Origin: Candidatus Goldiibacteriota bacterium HGW-Goldbacteria-1
GTDB taxonomy: Bacteria > Oederibacteriota > PGYV01
Length of the DNA: 64,000 bases
Assembly (NCBI GenBank): GCA_002839855.1
Contig: PGYV01000005.1
Span: 81,824 to 145,823, forward strand
Reading direction: 5' to 3'
The notes under the pieces are model-generated. The model was not told the DNA's origin. It did not search any database and saw only the letters and a program-made list of their open reading frames with translations. The position numbers were made by a program, and so were the translations under genes. Below are positions 16,990-25,808 of the stretch, one piece after another (position 1 is the first letter of the stretch; every line of letters starts with the position of its first letter).

Positions 16990-17418
16990 TTACCTCCCGC
17001 CTTCAGAAATAGCTGTTTTAAGCCCGCTTATCTTCATTGACATCAGCTGTGCAACCGTGGAATATGTTGTTGTATTTTCAGCCATTTTAGCCATTTCAAA
17101 ATCTATGTCCACATTATTATCATCTGTCCTTAATGACGTTTCTGCGTTTGTCACAACTTCCGGCTGAAGCTGCGCAAGCGTAAAATCGGTGCCGGATGGA
17201 ATGTGTTTTAAATTGGTGACAGCAAGCGGCAAAAATTCCTTGTCTTTTTTATCAAGTACTTCGGAAAGTTTGCTTTGAAATACAACTTCAGAACGCTTAA
17301 ATCCGGGCGTATTTACATTGGCAATATTATTACTTATAAGTTTATGCTGAAGAGATGACGCATTAAGCGATTTCTCTAAAACCTGGTATACTTCACTGGA
17401 GAAAATACCTTCAAGCAT
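16990..17418 (-). CDS. flgB: Flagellar basal-body rod protein FlgB
   Basis: A 142-residue proximal-rod protein, the first gene of the large flgB-to-flgE unit. It carries SLNASSLQHKLISNNIANVN and NTPGFKRSEVVFQSKL near the N-terminus, and VDIDFEMAKMAENTTTYSTV in the C-terminal half, matching the family along its length. A near-consensus promoter lies about 70 bases upstream. The leader before ATG contains AGAGGA as a plausible ribosome-binding site. Confidence 0.97.
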   Translation of the reverse strand: MLEGIFSSEVYQVLEKSLNASSLQHKLISNNIANVNTPGFKRSEVVFQSKLSEVLDKKDKEFLPLAVTNLKHIPSGTDFTLAQLQPEVVTNAETSLRTDDNNVDIDFEMAKMAENTTTYSTVAQLMSMKISGLKTAISEGGR

Positions 17419-17485
17419 AAAGATTTATCCTCTCTTTTTTTGAGAAATAGTATAAAAACATGTTATTTGTGCATCAAGTGTTTCT

Positions 17486-17514
17486 ATATTACTTAAAACT
17501 ATTTTTTTTGTCAA
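17486..17514 (-). promoter_or_regulatory. Promoter of the flgB-to-flgE operon
   Basis: On the minus strand TTGACA (17514-17509), a 17-base spacer beginning with seven A residues, and TAATAT (17491-17486). The hexamers, spacing and A-tract are the same as in the flbD promoter at 5612-5640. A sigma-70-type promoter rather than a flagellar-specific one. Confidence 0.78.
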
Positions 17515-17566
17515 GTTTTTTTTTGTTTCTTATTGCTGAAACACCGTTTTACAATCTATAAAAGAC

Positions 17567-17926
17567 TTATAAACCCTTTAATTTACTGTATGCTTTTACG
17601 TGTTTCCCGCTGTTTAAAGCAATTGTTTCAGAGACTAAAAAATCATTCTTTTTTTCAATATCAAGCAGTTTTTCAAACGACCCATTTACTGTTTTCACTT
17701 TATTTTTTATGCTTTCGGGCGGTTTTCCCGCTTTTAAAAGCCCCTTTATTTTCGAATTCAATACATCCATTTTTTCAACCAGAATTCTCTTTTTTTCATC
17801 CAGAAAAATAACCTTTTCGATATCGCCCTGAATTAACCCTTCGTTCTGCTTTACAGCCAGAGCATACAACATTTCAATTACGCTGTGTTTTTCATCAAGG
17901 CAAAATTCCATTTCTGCTGCATTCAT
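17567..17926 (-). CDS. FlgN-like flagellar chaperone (probable)
   Basis: A 119-residue, helical, charged protein (MNAAEMEFCLDEKHSVIEML, then AVKQNEGLIQGDIEKVIFLD, then EKKRILVEKMDVLNSKIKGL). The pattern of a long antiparallel helical pair, with the motif 'L...D...I..L...K..L...M..L', is what FlgN/FliT-type export chaperones show, and these are usually encoded close to rod and hook genes. There is no diagnostic residue, so the call relies on size, composition and position just upstream of flgB. It overlaps the preceding gene by 4 bp. Confidence 0.5.
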   Translation of the reverse strand: MNAAEMEFCLDEKHSVIEMLYALAVKQNEGLIQGDIEKVIFLDEKKRILVEKMDVLNSKIKGLLKAGKPPESIKNKVKTVNGSFEKLLDIEKKNDFLVSETIALNSGKHVKAYSKLKGL

Positions 17927-18366
17927 TTGAATTTAAACCCTTTCATTATCTCTTCTATGGTTTCCTTGGAGCCAAGGTCTCCAAAATCAGGGTGCGCTTC
18001 AAGAAAATTCTTCAGCAGCATATTAACAAGCTTATCTTTTGTAATTTTCGAACCCGGCCTTTTTTTGTTTATTTCATTGACCATTCTGTGAAGACCGTCA
18101 AAGTTATATTTTTCCACCCTTATGGTCCTTATAAACCTGGCAGAGCTTGCCTTTACATGTTTTTCCGCGTGCGGCAAAACCACCGGCGATACAGGCGTTT
18201 CATCCGGTTTTATTCCTGCAGTTTTTTCTTCATTATCAGATTCCTTATCAAAACTGTACTCTTGTCGTTTTGCTTTATGTGCCTTACTGTCTTTGTCCAC
18301 TTTCAGCCTCTTAAGCCTTTCAATCTGAAGCTGCGCTTCCGTGATATTTTTACCGTCGCCTGTCAT
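17923..18366 (-). CDS. Unknown protein with a basic helical C-terminal domain
   Basis: A 147-residue protein I do not recognise. Residues 1-75 are charged and probably unstructured, with an Asp/Glu-rich patch near 40-55. Residues about 80-145 look folded: ARFIRTIRVEKYNFDGLHRM is followed by NKKRPGSKITKDKLVNMLLK and an acidic end. The second half could be a small DNA-binding or protein-docking domain, a guess only. The gene starts right after the chemoreceptor-like gene and overlaps the FlgN-like gene, so it is co-transcribed with both. Confidence 0.6.
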   Translation of the reverse strand: MTGDGKNITEAQLQIERLKRLKVDKDSKAHKAKRQEYSFDKESDNEEKTAGIKPDETPVSPVVLPHAEKHVKASSARFIRTIRVEKYNFDGLHRMVNEINKKRPGSKITKDKLVNMLLKNFLEAHPDFGDLGSKETIEEIMKGFKFK

Positions 18367-19599
18367 TTATTCACCTTTTTCATTGTAACGCTTTATTATT
18401 TCACTGAAATAATTTCTCATTTCCTGCAGATTTACAGACGTATCTTTTGCTTCGTTCATTGAATTATCCGCTTCCGCTTTTATTTCTTCAATATACTTTT
18501 TATATTCCGGCACCTTACCTTTATTGTCTGTGATTATTTTGCATAAAAGTTCACTGTCCGTAAAGTGTTCGTCAGTGTAATTGGTAATGTTGCCTATTAT
18601 TTTTTCTATATGGGTAACCGCCCTTACTATTTCTATAAAAAGGTCGCCGGTGCTGTAGAATGTCTTTATATTGTCTTCAAATTTTTCCGTAAGTTTTATT
18701 ATTTCAATTACCTCTTTTGTCTTCATCTGAATGTTCAGCAGTATTGCCGCTATTTCTTCCGCCGATTGATTGGAACTTGCGGAAAGTTTTTTAATCTCAT
18801 TGGCTACCACAGAAAAACTTTTTCCGGCCTCGCCCGCGCGCGCCGCTTCTATACCGGCATTTAACGCAAGCATGTTGGTTTTCTTCCCCATATCCGCGAT
18901 TTTAATGACAAAAAGCTTTATTTTCTCTGACATGTCCACAAGCTCTTCTATTATCTGTGTGGATGACATGATAGAGTGCTTTAATTCGGTGATTCCCTGT
19001 ATCTCCCTGCCTATTGCTTTTACCCCTCTGGACGCCACTTCTGACTGGCGCTTGGCATCTGCCAGGACGTTCTGTGTTGATTCATCAATATTCTTGGACG
19101 CTGTTTTTATTTCCAGGCCTATTGTATTTACTTTTAAAAACATTTTTTCTGTGGCTTCAAAATACCTGACAATGCTGCTTATGTTCATCCGTATTTTTTC
19201 AAACTTGTCGGAATCTTCTTCTATTTTCGCCGCCGCGGTTTTCAGCATGGCGGAATATTCAACAAATTTCTCTTTTGGAATCTTAACCCTGTCTTCATCA
19301 ATTTTTCTATGATGACGTACAGCCTGCGCCCCTGAAAAAAACGCCGCGTTTTTATCCAGCTCCCTGTCATAATCAACTTCTTTGTCCACCAGTTTCGCAA
19401 TAGTTTTAATAGCGTAATCATTGACATATTTGCTTAATAACCCCGTGACCAGAAAAATAACAAAAGAATCCGCCATTACAAAAGCAAAAACCCACATCGG
19501 GTCAACAGATGGGTAAATAAAAGCAATTACGCCCGCAATTATAAGCGATACTGTAAAGATAGCGCAGCCGCAGATAACGTAGATTATCTGTGATCTCAT
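18367..19599 (-). CDS. Methyl-accepting chemotaxis-type membrane protein without a sensor domain
   Basis: A 410-residue protein with two closely spaced membrane helices (about 7-29 and 35-56) and almost no periplasmic loop, so it has no classic ligand-binding domain. The cytoplasmic part is a long helical hairpin whose tip reads [20 protein letters not shown] and then [20 protein letters not shown], the MCP signalling core that binds CheA/CheW. It should sense a cytoplasmic, membrane or energy-related input, or work with another protein. Start overlaps murA by 4 bp (ATGA), an unusual partner. It lies upstream of the rod genes. Confidence 0.87.
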   Translation of the reverse strand: MRSQIIYVICGCAIFTVSLIIAGVIAFIYPSVDPMWVFAFVMADSFVIFLVTGLLSKYVNDYAIKTIAKLVDKEVDYDRELDKNAAFFSGAQAVRHHRKIDEDRVKIPKEKFVEYSAMLKTAAAKIEEDSDKFEKIRMNISSIVRYFEATEKMFLKVNTIGLEIKTASKNIDESTQNVLADAKRQSEVASRGVKAIGREIQGITELKHSIMSSTQIIEELVDMSEKIKLFVIKIADMGKKTNMLALNAGIEAARAGEAGKSFSVVANEIKKLSASSNQSAEEIAAILLNIQMKTKEVIEIIKLTEKFEDNIKTFYSTGDLFIEIVRAVTHIEKIIGNITNYTDEHFTDSELLCKIITDNKGKVPEYKKYIEEIKAEADNSMNEAKDTSVNLQEMRNYFSEIIKRYNEKGE

Positions 19600-20873
19600 A
19601 CCGCGTTCTCTCTTTCAATGCGGACCGCGCCGCCAAGGTTTTTAAGTTTAAGGTCAAGATTTTCATATCCGCGTTCAAGGTGGTAAATTCGCCTTACCAC
19701 TGTCTTGCCCTGCGCCGCCAGCCCTGCCAGAATAAGCGCAGCTGAAGCGCGCAGGTCAGATGCCATTACATCCGCGCCGCTTAATTCTTTTACGCCCGTC
19801 ACAATTGACGTATTTCCGTTTATCCTTACAGAAGCGCCCATCCTTACAAGTTCCTGCACGTGCATAAACCTGTTTTCCCAAATAGTTTCTTTTATAATGG
19901 AATCGCCCTGGGCAAAACACATAAGCGCCATCCACTGCGCCTGCACATCGGTTGGAAAGCCGGGATATGGTTCTGTGACAATATCAACGGCTTTCAACCT
20001 GCCTTTATACGGAAATATATCCACTTTGTTTTTTCCCTGTGTTATTTTTACCCCTGTTTCTTTAAGCTTATCTATAAATATGGAAAGGTGTTCGGGATTA
20101 AGCCCTGTTACAGTCACCCTTCCTTTTGTAATAACAGCCGCGGTAATAAATGTGGCGGCTTCTATCCTGTCAGGTATTACATTATACCCTTTAACCGCGG
20201 ATAGTTTTTTGACCCCGTGAATTTTAAGCGTATTGGTGCCTGTGCCTTCTATCTTTGCCCCCATTGCCTGCAGGAAGTTAATGCAGTCAATTACTTCGGG
20301 TTCCTTGGACGCGTTTTCAATAACCGTTGTGCCTTCGGCAAGCGATGACGCAAGCAGTATGTTCACAGTTGCGCCAAGGCTGACTTTATCAAATGAAATT
20401 TTTGTCCCTTTTAACTTTGCCGCGGACGCGCTTACATAACCGTGTTTAAGGACAATTTTCGCCCCAAGTTTCTGAATGCCCTTTATGTGTAAATCAATAG
20501 GCCTTGCACCTATGGCACAGCCGCCCGGAAGTGAGACTTTTGCTTTTTTATATTTTGCCACCAGCGGCCCTAAAACATAAATTGACGCGCGCATGGTTTT
20601 AACCAGTTCATAAGGCGCGGTAAATTTATTTATTCCCGAAGGGTCAATGGTAAGAGTATGGTCTTTAAATTCAACTGTTGCGCCTAAGATTTTTAATAGT
20701 TTTGACATAGTGCGGATATCGGTCAGGTCAGGAACATTGTGTATTACCGAAGGCCCGTCGCCAAGAATTGCCGCCGCCATTATTGGAAGCGCCGCGTTTT
20801 TAGACCCCGACACGGGAATCTTTCCCTTCAGCTTTTTTCCGCCTTCAATTGCCATCATTTTCATCGTTATCAT
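19596..20873 (-). CDS. murA: UDP-N-acetylglucosamine 1-carboxyvinyltransferase MurA
   Basis: A 425-residue EPSP-synthase-type enzyme that makes the first committed step of peptidoglycan synthesis, adding enolpyruvate from PEP to UDP-GlcNAc. The two-domain repeat is complete; the N-terminal signature is [20 protein letters not shown], and the catalytic Cys sits in [16 protein letters not shown] at about residue 119, so it should be sensitive to fosfomycin (some phyla carry Asp there). A ribosome-binding site AGGAG lies 12 bases before the chosen ATG; an internal ATG at codon 4 or 6 is possible. A promoter lies about 35 bases upstream. Confidence 0.97.
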   Translation of the reverse strand: MITMKMMAIEGGKKLKGKIPVSGSKNAALPIMAAAILGDGPSVIHNVPDLTDIRTMSKLLKILGATVEFKDHTLTIDPSGINKFTAPYELVKTMRASIYVLGPLVAKYKKAKVSLPGGCAIGARPIDLHIKGIQKLGAKIVLKHGYVSASAAKLKGTKISFDKVSLGATVNILLASSLAEGTTVIENASKEPEVIDCINFLQAMGAKIEGTGTNTLKIHGVKKLSAVKGYNVIPDRIEAATFITAAVITKGRVTVTGLNPEHLSIFIDKLKETGVKITQGKNKVDIFPYKGRLKAVDIVTEPYPGFPTDVQAQWMALMCFAQGDSIIKETIWENRFMHVQELVRMGASVRINGNTSIVTGVKELSGADVMASDLRASAALILAGLAAQGKTVVRRIYHLERGYENLDLKLKNLGGAVRIERENAV

Positions 20874-20906
20874 ATTGGCAGAAATCTCCTGTTAGTATTT
20901 TATATG

Positions 20907-20935
20907 ATTATAATACTTTTAAGGGATTAAGTAAA
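20907..20935 (-). promoter_or_regulatory. Promoter of the murA operon
   Basis: On the minus strand TTTACT (20935-20930), a 17-base spacer and a perfect TATAAT (20912-20907), 34 bases before the murA ATG. The -35 is 4/6, the -10 is exact. Confidence 0.65.
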
Positions 20936-20943
20936 TACGGATA

Positions 20944-20981
20944 GTTAGATGCTTGGAGGTTTAGATGCTTAGAGGCTTAGT
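20944..20981. repeat. 16-bp tandem repeat, two units
   Basis: Two head-to-tail units, AGATGCTTGGAGGTTT and AGATGCTTAGAGGCTT, followed by AG. Each 16-mer is itself two near-identical 8-mers. The same 16-mer recurs at 31182-31216 and, inverted, at 31334-31373. It lies just upstream of the murA promoter. Confidence 0.75.
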
Positions 20982-21148
20982 AAAGCAAATACAGATGTCC
21001 CGCCGCTTTAGCTCGCAAGCTCGCTCCAACCGCGGGTTGACGTGAATTATCAAATGAGGGTTATGTGTGTTTTTTCAGAAGCACTATGTATGAAACCAGA
21101 AGGTCGGATGCACAGAGGGACAAGAAGAAAGATCAAACATCCAGACAA
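20982..21148. other. Repeat-rich intergenic stretch upstream of murA
   Basis: No coding signal. It contains the module GCTCGCTCCAACC (about 21019-21031, also at 6103-6115), a TGTGTTTTTTCAG module (also near 60066-60078) and GGATGCACAGAGGGACAA (related to a copy at 59991-60008). Short pieces shared with other gaps suggest mosaic decay of an intergenic element. Confidence 0.5.
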
Positions 21149-21179
21149 TACCGCGCGGACTAAAGACCCTCGTCTACCA
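21149..21179. repeat. Degenerate copy of the palindromic repeat
   Basis: TACCGCGCGGACTAAAGACC followed by CTCGTCTACCA. Relative to the intact copy that follows, the stem has lost pairing at two positions. The copies are arranged head to tail about 48 bases apart. Confidence 0.55.
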
Positions 21180-21194
21180 AGACAGAAATACTGC

Positions 21195-21226
21195 AACTAC
21201 CGCGGGCTAAAGACCCGCGTCTGCCG
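21195..21226. repeat. Palindromic repeat, CGCGGG/CCCGCG stem version
   Basis: Palindrome CGCGGG-CTAAAGA-type loop-CCCGCG within CTAC...GTCTGCC flanks. Same design as 60316-60350. Confidence 0.75.
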
Positions 21227-21289
21227 GGCCATTAAATACAAATTATTAAATATAAAACATTAATTCAAACCCATTACCATCGCCTGTAT

Positions 21290-23239
21290 TTATTTATATA
21301 TCGTGGATTTGATTGTGACTTCTACGCGGCGGTTCTTGGTACGGCCTTCTTCTGTTGAATTATCCGCCAGCGGGAACATATCCCCGTTGCCTTCTGTCCT
21401 TATGCGCGATTCTTCTATACCAAGAAGATTAACCATGAAAAACTTGACCGCATTGGCCCTTTTAAGCGACATTTCAAGGCTTTCTGAACCGGTACCGTCG
21501 GTAAACCCGGATACAAGTATCTCTGATTCTTCGTATTTTTCCAAAACTTTTTTCATATCTTTCAGCGCGCTGTACGCGGAAATCTTTACGTCAGCTTTTC
21601 CCCTGTCAAAAAGAGCATCAGAAGAATATGTAAGTTTTATCTCTTTTAATAAAACCACCTGTGACTGCGGCTCTGTCTGGGCTTTATTCCCAAGTTTGTC
21701 CCACGCCGTCATTGCGTAATAATAAATCTGTCCGGTTACAACATATTCGCCGCCAGTTCCCTTGCCGTCCCATCTGTACTTCTCCGGCGGAGCGCCCCTG
21801 CCTGATATTGAGTAGAACACTTTTTTGTCTATATCCCATACACTAAGCTGCCATTTATCAATACCGTTTTTGTCTTCCGCGGACATCGATATAATAGAAG
21901 GTATTATAAGGGCGTCCTGCTGGCCCGGCTTTATCAGTTTGGGTTCCGCCGTCATGAAGACCACAGGCGGCGTATTATCCACTTCAAAAGTTTCAGTATT
22001 TGAAATTGACTTTCCCTGCCTGTATACAGCATTCGCTTTGGCAGTGTAAATACCGTCAGGAATTATTAATTCTCCTGTGCCGTACCAGCTTGCGCTGTTT
22101 TTAACGCTGTCTATCTGCGCTGTGGCAAGCGGGATTTCTGTATCGTAACCGAATATCTCCACATCTGAAGAAAGAACTTTTTCTTTTGACTGATATATGG
22201 CTTCAAATTCCACAAAATCTTTATACCCGTCGCCGTTTGGCGAGAATACTTTTTGTTTTACCTTAAGTTTAAGCGGCGGAGTCCCCCAGACATACGACAT
22301 TGAAAAACGGTGGGTTACACCAAGTTCATCATAACCTTCAAACGCGTAATCAAGGCCAAAACCGCCTAACTTTATTCCGCAGCCTGCCGTTGGCTGGTTA
22401 AAGCCTCCGAATTTGTACCCGCCCCTTAAATAAAGCATATCAAAGACCATATATTCCACGCCGAACATATACTGAAAATCATAATCCACGTGAAGGTTAA
22501 ACTGGGCGCCAGCTGTCAGCACACCGCCCGGAACATCAAGTTTATCCGATACCCCAAGGTGCAGAATCTTGGGCGGTTCGGCGCCCGCGTTTTCCATTTT
22601 TAATTCAGAGCCAAGGTTATTAATTGTCACGCCAAAGCCAAGCAGATTTTTATTAATCTCCATCTTATAAAGCATTCCAATGTCAGCCGTAAGGTTAGAA
22701 CCCGAAAAGTCGCTTATATTCTGCGAGTTGAATCTTATTCTTACACCCGCAGAAAGGTACTCTTTTACGCTCATCGCGTACGCAAGGGCAAAAGAGTAAT
22801 CAAAAGGGTTGAAACTTTTTACCGTAAATGAATCCCAGTTAAGCCCTGAATTAAGATACCCATAGCTTGATTCCGGCAGCGCTGTTGTCTGCTGCATCCT
22901 GCCGCCGGACAAATATGAGAATGAAGCGCCAAGCTTCGCGCTTTCCATAAGCGGGAACGGGAAAACAAGGGCGATATATTCATAATTTATATTCTGGAAC
23001 CAGCTGACGTGGGTTAAATGCAGGTCATACGCCAGCACGTGGGAAATTCCGGCAGGATTGTAAAACATGCCGTATGTCCCTTCGGAAATACCTTCATACG
23101 CCCCTGCCATGGCTGCCGCCCGCGCAAACGGGCTTATCTTTAAAAAATTCACGCTGGTTGTACCGGTAATTTCCGACCCGGCAAAACTGTTTATGGCAAC
23201 AGCGGCTGATATTAAAAAAAATAAAAAAAACTTTTTCAT
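21290..23239 (-). CDS. PorV/PorQ-like barrel protein fused to a C-terminal OmpA domain
   Basis: A 649-residue exported protein. A signal peptide (to about residue 20) precedes a PorV/PorQ-type beta-barrel (about 25-325): FARAAAMAGAYEGISEGTYG, then MFYNPAGISHV, then repeated amphipathic strands. A linker with KVFSPNGDGYKDFVEFEA (the 'SPNGDG' signature of secreted Ig-like modules) leads to two Ig/FlgD-like domains (about 340-545). The last about 105 residues are OmpA-like (ILVSGFTDGTGSESLEMSLK, then RANAVKFFMVNLLGIEESRI), so the protein may anchor to peptidoglycan. The start overlaps dusB by 4 bp. Best read as an outer-membrane protein tied to the cell wall; the substrate is unknown. Confidence 0.85.
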   Translation of the reverse strand: MKKFFLFFLISAAVAINSFAGSEITGTTSVNFLKISPFARAAAMAGAYEGISEGTYGMFYNPAGISHVLAYDLHLTHVSWFQNINYEYIALVFPFPLMESAKLGASFSYLSGGRMQQTTALPESSYGYLNSGLNWDSFTVKSFNPFDYSFALAYAMSVKEYLSAGVRIRFNSQNISDFSGSNLTADIGMLYKMEINKNLLGFGVTINNLGSELKMENAGAEPPKILHLGVSDKLDVPGGVLTAGAQFNLHVDYDFQYMFGVEYMVFDMLYLRGGYKFGGFNQPTAGCGIKLGGFGLDYAFEGYDELGVTHRFSMSYVWGTPPLKLKVKQKVFSPNGDGYKDFVEFEAIYQSKEKVLSSDVEIFGYDTEIPLATAQIDSVKNSASWYGTGELIIPDGIYTAKANAVYRQGKSISNTETFEVDNTPPVVFMTAEPKLIKPGQQDALIIPSIISMSAEDKNGIDKWQLSVWDIDKKVFYSISGRGAPPEKYRWDGKGTGGEYVVTGQIYYYAMTAWDKLGNKAQTEPQSQVVLLKEIKLTYSSDALFDRGKADVKISAYSALKDMKKVLEKYEESEILVSGFTDGTGSESLEMSLKRANAVKFFMVNLLGIEESRIRTEGNGDMFPLADNSTEEGRTKNRRVEVTIKSTIYK

Positions 23240-24198
23240 TTTACCATTTCCCCTTTTTCTTCCAGCTCCGGCAGCTGTTTTAAAAATTCCCTTATCTGCT
23301 GCTCGTCATCCATTTTAAAAAGCGCCACCCTTGCGGCTACCGCGTTATTAAACCCTTTAAGATACCGCCCGAAGTATTTACGCATTTCAAAAACCGCCCT
23401 GTGACCCCTGTATTTTAACATTTCTTCATAGTGAAAAGAAGCAAGTTCTATGCGTTCCCTGAAAGAAGGCTGGTAGCCGGGCTCTTTTATCTCTTTAAAA
23501 ATAAACGGGCTGTTCATCGCGCCGCGCGCAACCATTACAGCGTCCACTTCTGTTTCTTTTTTCATGCGCAGCGCGTCTGCCGCTGTCATTATATCGCCGC
23601 TTCCCGTTACAAATAGGCGTGATTCCTGTTTTAACCTTTTTAATTCATCCCAGTTTGAATGCTCCCGGAACATCTGCGCCCTTGTGCGGGGATGAAGGCA
23701 GATAAAAGACACACCGTTATCTTCCGCCATTTTATTAAAATCCATAAAATTTCTGTGGCTGTCATCCCAGCCGCTTCTTATTTTTATTCCCACCGGAATT
23801 TTTACAGCGCCAACAACCGCCTTTACAATTGCTTCCGCTTTGTTTATGTCTTTCATCATGGCGGAACCTGACCCGCCGTTTGTGACAGCCCTTGCGGGGC
23901 AGCCGAAATTTATATCCACAGCATCAAACCCAAGCGCCTGTGCCCTTGCAGCGGCCTCGCCGAATAATGCCGGTTCTTTGCCAAAAAGCTGCATGCCTAT
24001 AGGGTGCTCTTCTTCATCATACCTGTACAGCGGCTCTATCCTGTCGTGAAACCTTGCCATTGTGTGTTCATTTATCATTTCAGTCCAGACAAAAGACGCG
24101 CCGAATTTTTTTGCTATTTTTCTGAAAGGCGAATCTGTATATCCGGCCAGCGGCGCAAGCACATATGGAAACTGCCTGATGCTTTCAAAGATGTCCAT
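23236..24198 (-). CDS. dusB: tRNA-dihydrouridine synthase (Dus family)
   Basis: A 320-residue flavoenzyme that reduces uridine in tRNA D-loops using FMN and NAD(P)H. A TIM barrel opens with LAPLAGYTDSPFRKIAKKFG; the catalytic acid Cys is Cys100 in DINFGCPARAVTNGGSGSAM; the FMN site includes ICLHPRTRAQMF and VMVARGAMNSPFIF. Length and motif order fit DusB-type enzymes, though the exact paralogue cannot be proved. The gene sits between an mgtC-like gene and the OmpA-fused barrel and overlaps the latter. Confidence 0.94.
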   Translation of the reverse strand: MDIFESIRQFPYVLAPLAGYTDSPFRKIAKKFGASFVWTEMINEHTMARFHDRIEPLYRYDEEEHPIGMQLFGKEPALFGEAAARAQALGFDAVDINFGCPARAVTNGGSGSAMMKDINKAEAIVKAVVGAVKIPVGIKIRSGWDDSHRNFMDFNKMAEDNGVSFICLHPRTRAQMFREHSNWDELKRLKQESRLFVTGSGDIMTAADALRMKKETEVDAVMVARGAMNSPFIFKEIKEPGYQPSFRERIELASFHYEEMLKYRGHRAVFEMRKYFGRYLKGFNNAVAARVALFKMDDEQQIREFLKQLPELEEKGEMVK

Positions 24199-24200
24199 AT

Positions 24201-24704
24201 TTATCCGCGTTTCTTCCCTGTTTTTTTAACTTTATTTTCAAGTTTCTTTATTTTTTCTTCAACCTCATCTATCCCGATGCCCAGCATATCCGCTATCCTG
24301 TTTGTAATAATAAAGATAAATACAATCGCAATTGTGGATACCCCTGCCACCAGATACATCCCCATACCTGTGGCAAGGCCAATTCCCGCCACCGCCCAAA
24401 GGCTTGCGGCCGTGGAAAGCCCCGTAACCGTACCGCGGGATTGTATAATTGTGCCCGCGCCAAGAAAACCTATTCCGGTAACTATCTGCGCGGCTATCCT
24501 GCCCGGGTCTATCTGCGCTTCATCTTTAAACATATAAAACATGCTTAAAGAGACAAGCGTGAATATGGTTGAACCCAATCCTACAAGCATGTGTGTTTTT
24601 ATTCCTGCCGGTTTATGTTTTAACTCTCTGTCTATTCCCACTACGGCGCTTAACAATAATATAACGCCGATTCTTATAAGCATTTCTTTTTCAGACATAT
24701 CCAC
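24201..24704 (-). CDS. MgtC/SapB family membrane protein
   Basis: A 167-residue protein with four predicted membrane helices (about 10-27, 35-58, 71-92, 99-125). Conserved family stretches are GIDRELKHKPAGIKTHMLVG and GIGFLGAGTIIQSRGTVTGL followed by TAASLWAVAGIG. MgtC-type proteins influence magnesium homeostasis and intracellular survival in pathogens and bind ATP synthase in Salmonella; here the role is not known. The C-terminus is Lys-rich rather than the usual cytoplasmic ACT-like domain, so it is the short form. Confidence 0.9.
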   Translation of the reverse strand: MDMSEKEMLIRIGVILLLSAVVGIDRELKHKPAGIKTHMLVGLGSTIFTLVSLSMFYMFKDEAQIDPGRIAAQIVTGIGFLGAGTIIQSRGTVTGLSTAASLWAVAGIGLATGMGMYLVAGVSTIAIVFIFIITNRIADMLGIGIDEVEEKIKKLENKVKKTGKKRG

Positions 24705-24750
24705 CCTCCAATATTATTCATAACATATTTTAACACAAAACTATTACCGC

Positions 24751-25776
24751 TTAACCTGCCGCATTTTTTATTTCCACTTTAAGGTCAGGCTGCGCTTCAA
24801 TATCCATACCGGATACAAGCCCCCGCTTTATCCTTTCATAACCCACATACGCTATCATAGCGCCATTGTCAGTGCACAGCAGATTTGAAGGCGCAAAAAA
24901 GTTTATCTTTCTGTCATCCGAAAACTTCTTTAATTCCTCTTTAAGGCTTATGTTCGCGGCAACACCGCCCGCTATCGCAAGCGACTTTATCTTTCTATTT
25001 TTAAGAATCTTTGCAGTCTTATTTAGTATGGTGCGGATTATGGTCTTTTGAAAAGCCGCCGCAATGTCTTCTATTGTCACTTCACCGCTTTTTATCTTAT
25101 CCTGGTTTCTCTGTATATAATATAACACGGAAGTTTTAAGTCCGCTGAATGAAAAATCCATGCTGTTGTCCTTCATCTGCGCCTGTGGAAAAATAATTTT
25201 TTTATGATCGCCTTTCATGGCTGCCTTTGATACTTCCGGGCCTCCCGGATACGGCAGCCCCAGCATTTTTGCAGCTTTGTCAAAAGCTTCGCCCGCCGCG
25301 TCATCCCTGGTGGAAGCCATAAGTTCATAATCGCCAAAATCATTCGCGATATATATATTTGTGTGGCCGCCGGAAACCACTATGCCCGCGTAAGGGAAAG
25401 TAAAATCTTTGTTTTCCAGAAATGGGCTTAACAGGTGCGCTTCTATGTGATTCACGCCCGTAAACTTTTTACCTGCAGCATACGCAAGCCCCTTGGCGTA
25501 TGACACCCCGACAATTAGCGGCCCGGCAAGCCCCGGCCCGTATGTGACGGCAATGCCGTCTATCTGCTTTAAAGTAAGCGCGGCTTTACACAGCGCTTCA
25601 TCCACGACCGCAGGCAGCCTGTTTAAATGCTCCCTTGCCGCTATTTCCGGTACCACACCGCCGTATATCCTGTGAGTATCCACCTGCGAAAATATAACAT
25701 TGGAAAGAATCTTCTTGCCGTCATAAACCGCGGCTGATGTTTCATCGCACGATGTTTCAATACCCAGTATTTTCAA
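24751..25776 (-). CDS. tsaD: tRNA N6-threonylcarbamoyladenosine synthase catalytic subunit TsaD
   Basis: A 341-residue ASKHA-fold enzyme that transfers the threonylcarbamoyl group to A37 of ANN-decoding tRNAs. It opens ILGIETSCDETSAAVYDG and has the metal-binding His pair HIEAH (His110, His114). ATP-binding stretches include VVSGGHTNIYI, AGEAFDKAAKMLGLPYPGGP and ALIAGGVAANISLKEEL-like sequence (SLAIAGGVAANISL). Typical length. It follows the deacetylase gene by 32 bases. Confidence 0.97.
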   Translation of the reverse strand: MKILGIETSCDETSAAVYDGKKILSNVIFSQVDTHRIYGGVVPEIAAREHLNRLPAVVDEALCKAALTLKQIDGIAVTYGPGLAGPLIVGVSYAKGLAYAAGKKFTGVNHIEAHLLSPFLENKDFTFPYAGIVVSGGHTNIYIANDFGDYELMASTRDDAAGEAFDKAAKMLGLPYPGGPEVSKAAMKGDHKKIIFPQAQMKDNSMDFSFSGLKTSVLYYIQRNQDKIKSGEVTIEDIAAAFQKTIIRTILNKTAKILKNRKIKSLAIAGGVAANISLKEELKKFSDDRKINFFAPSNLLCTDNGAMIAYVGYERIKRGLVSGMDIEAQPDLKVEIKNAAG

Positions 25777-25808
25777 AATACACCCCTTAACTTTTTATAA
25801 TAAACTTA

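Noticed and set aside
21149-21226. CRISPR-like pair of repeats
   Set aside because: Only two copies, palindromic and in different stem versions at other sites; no cas genes.
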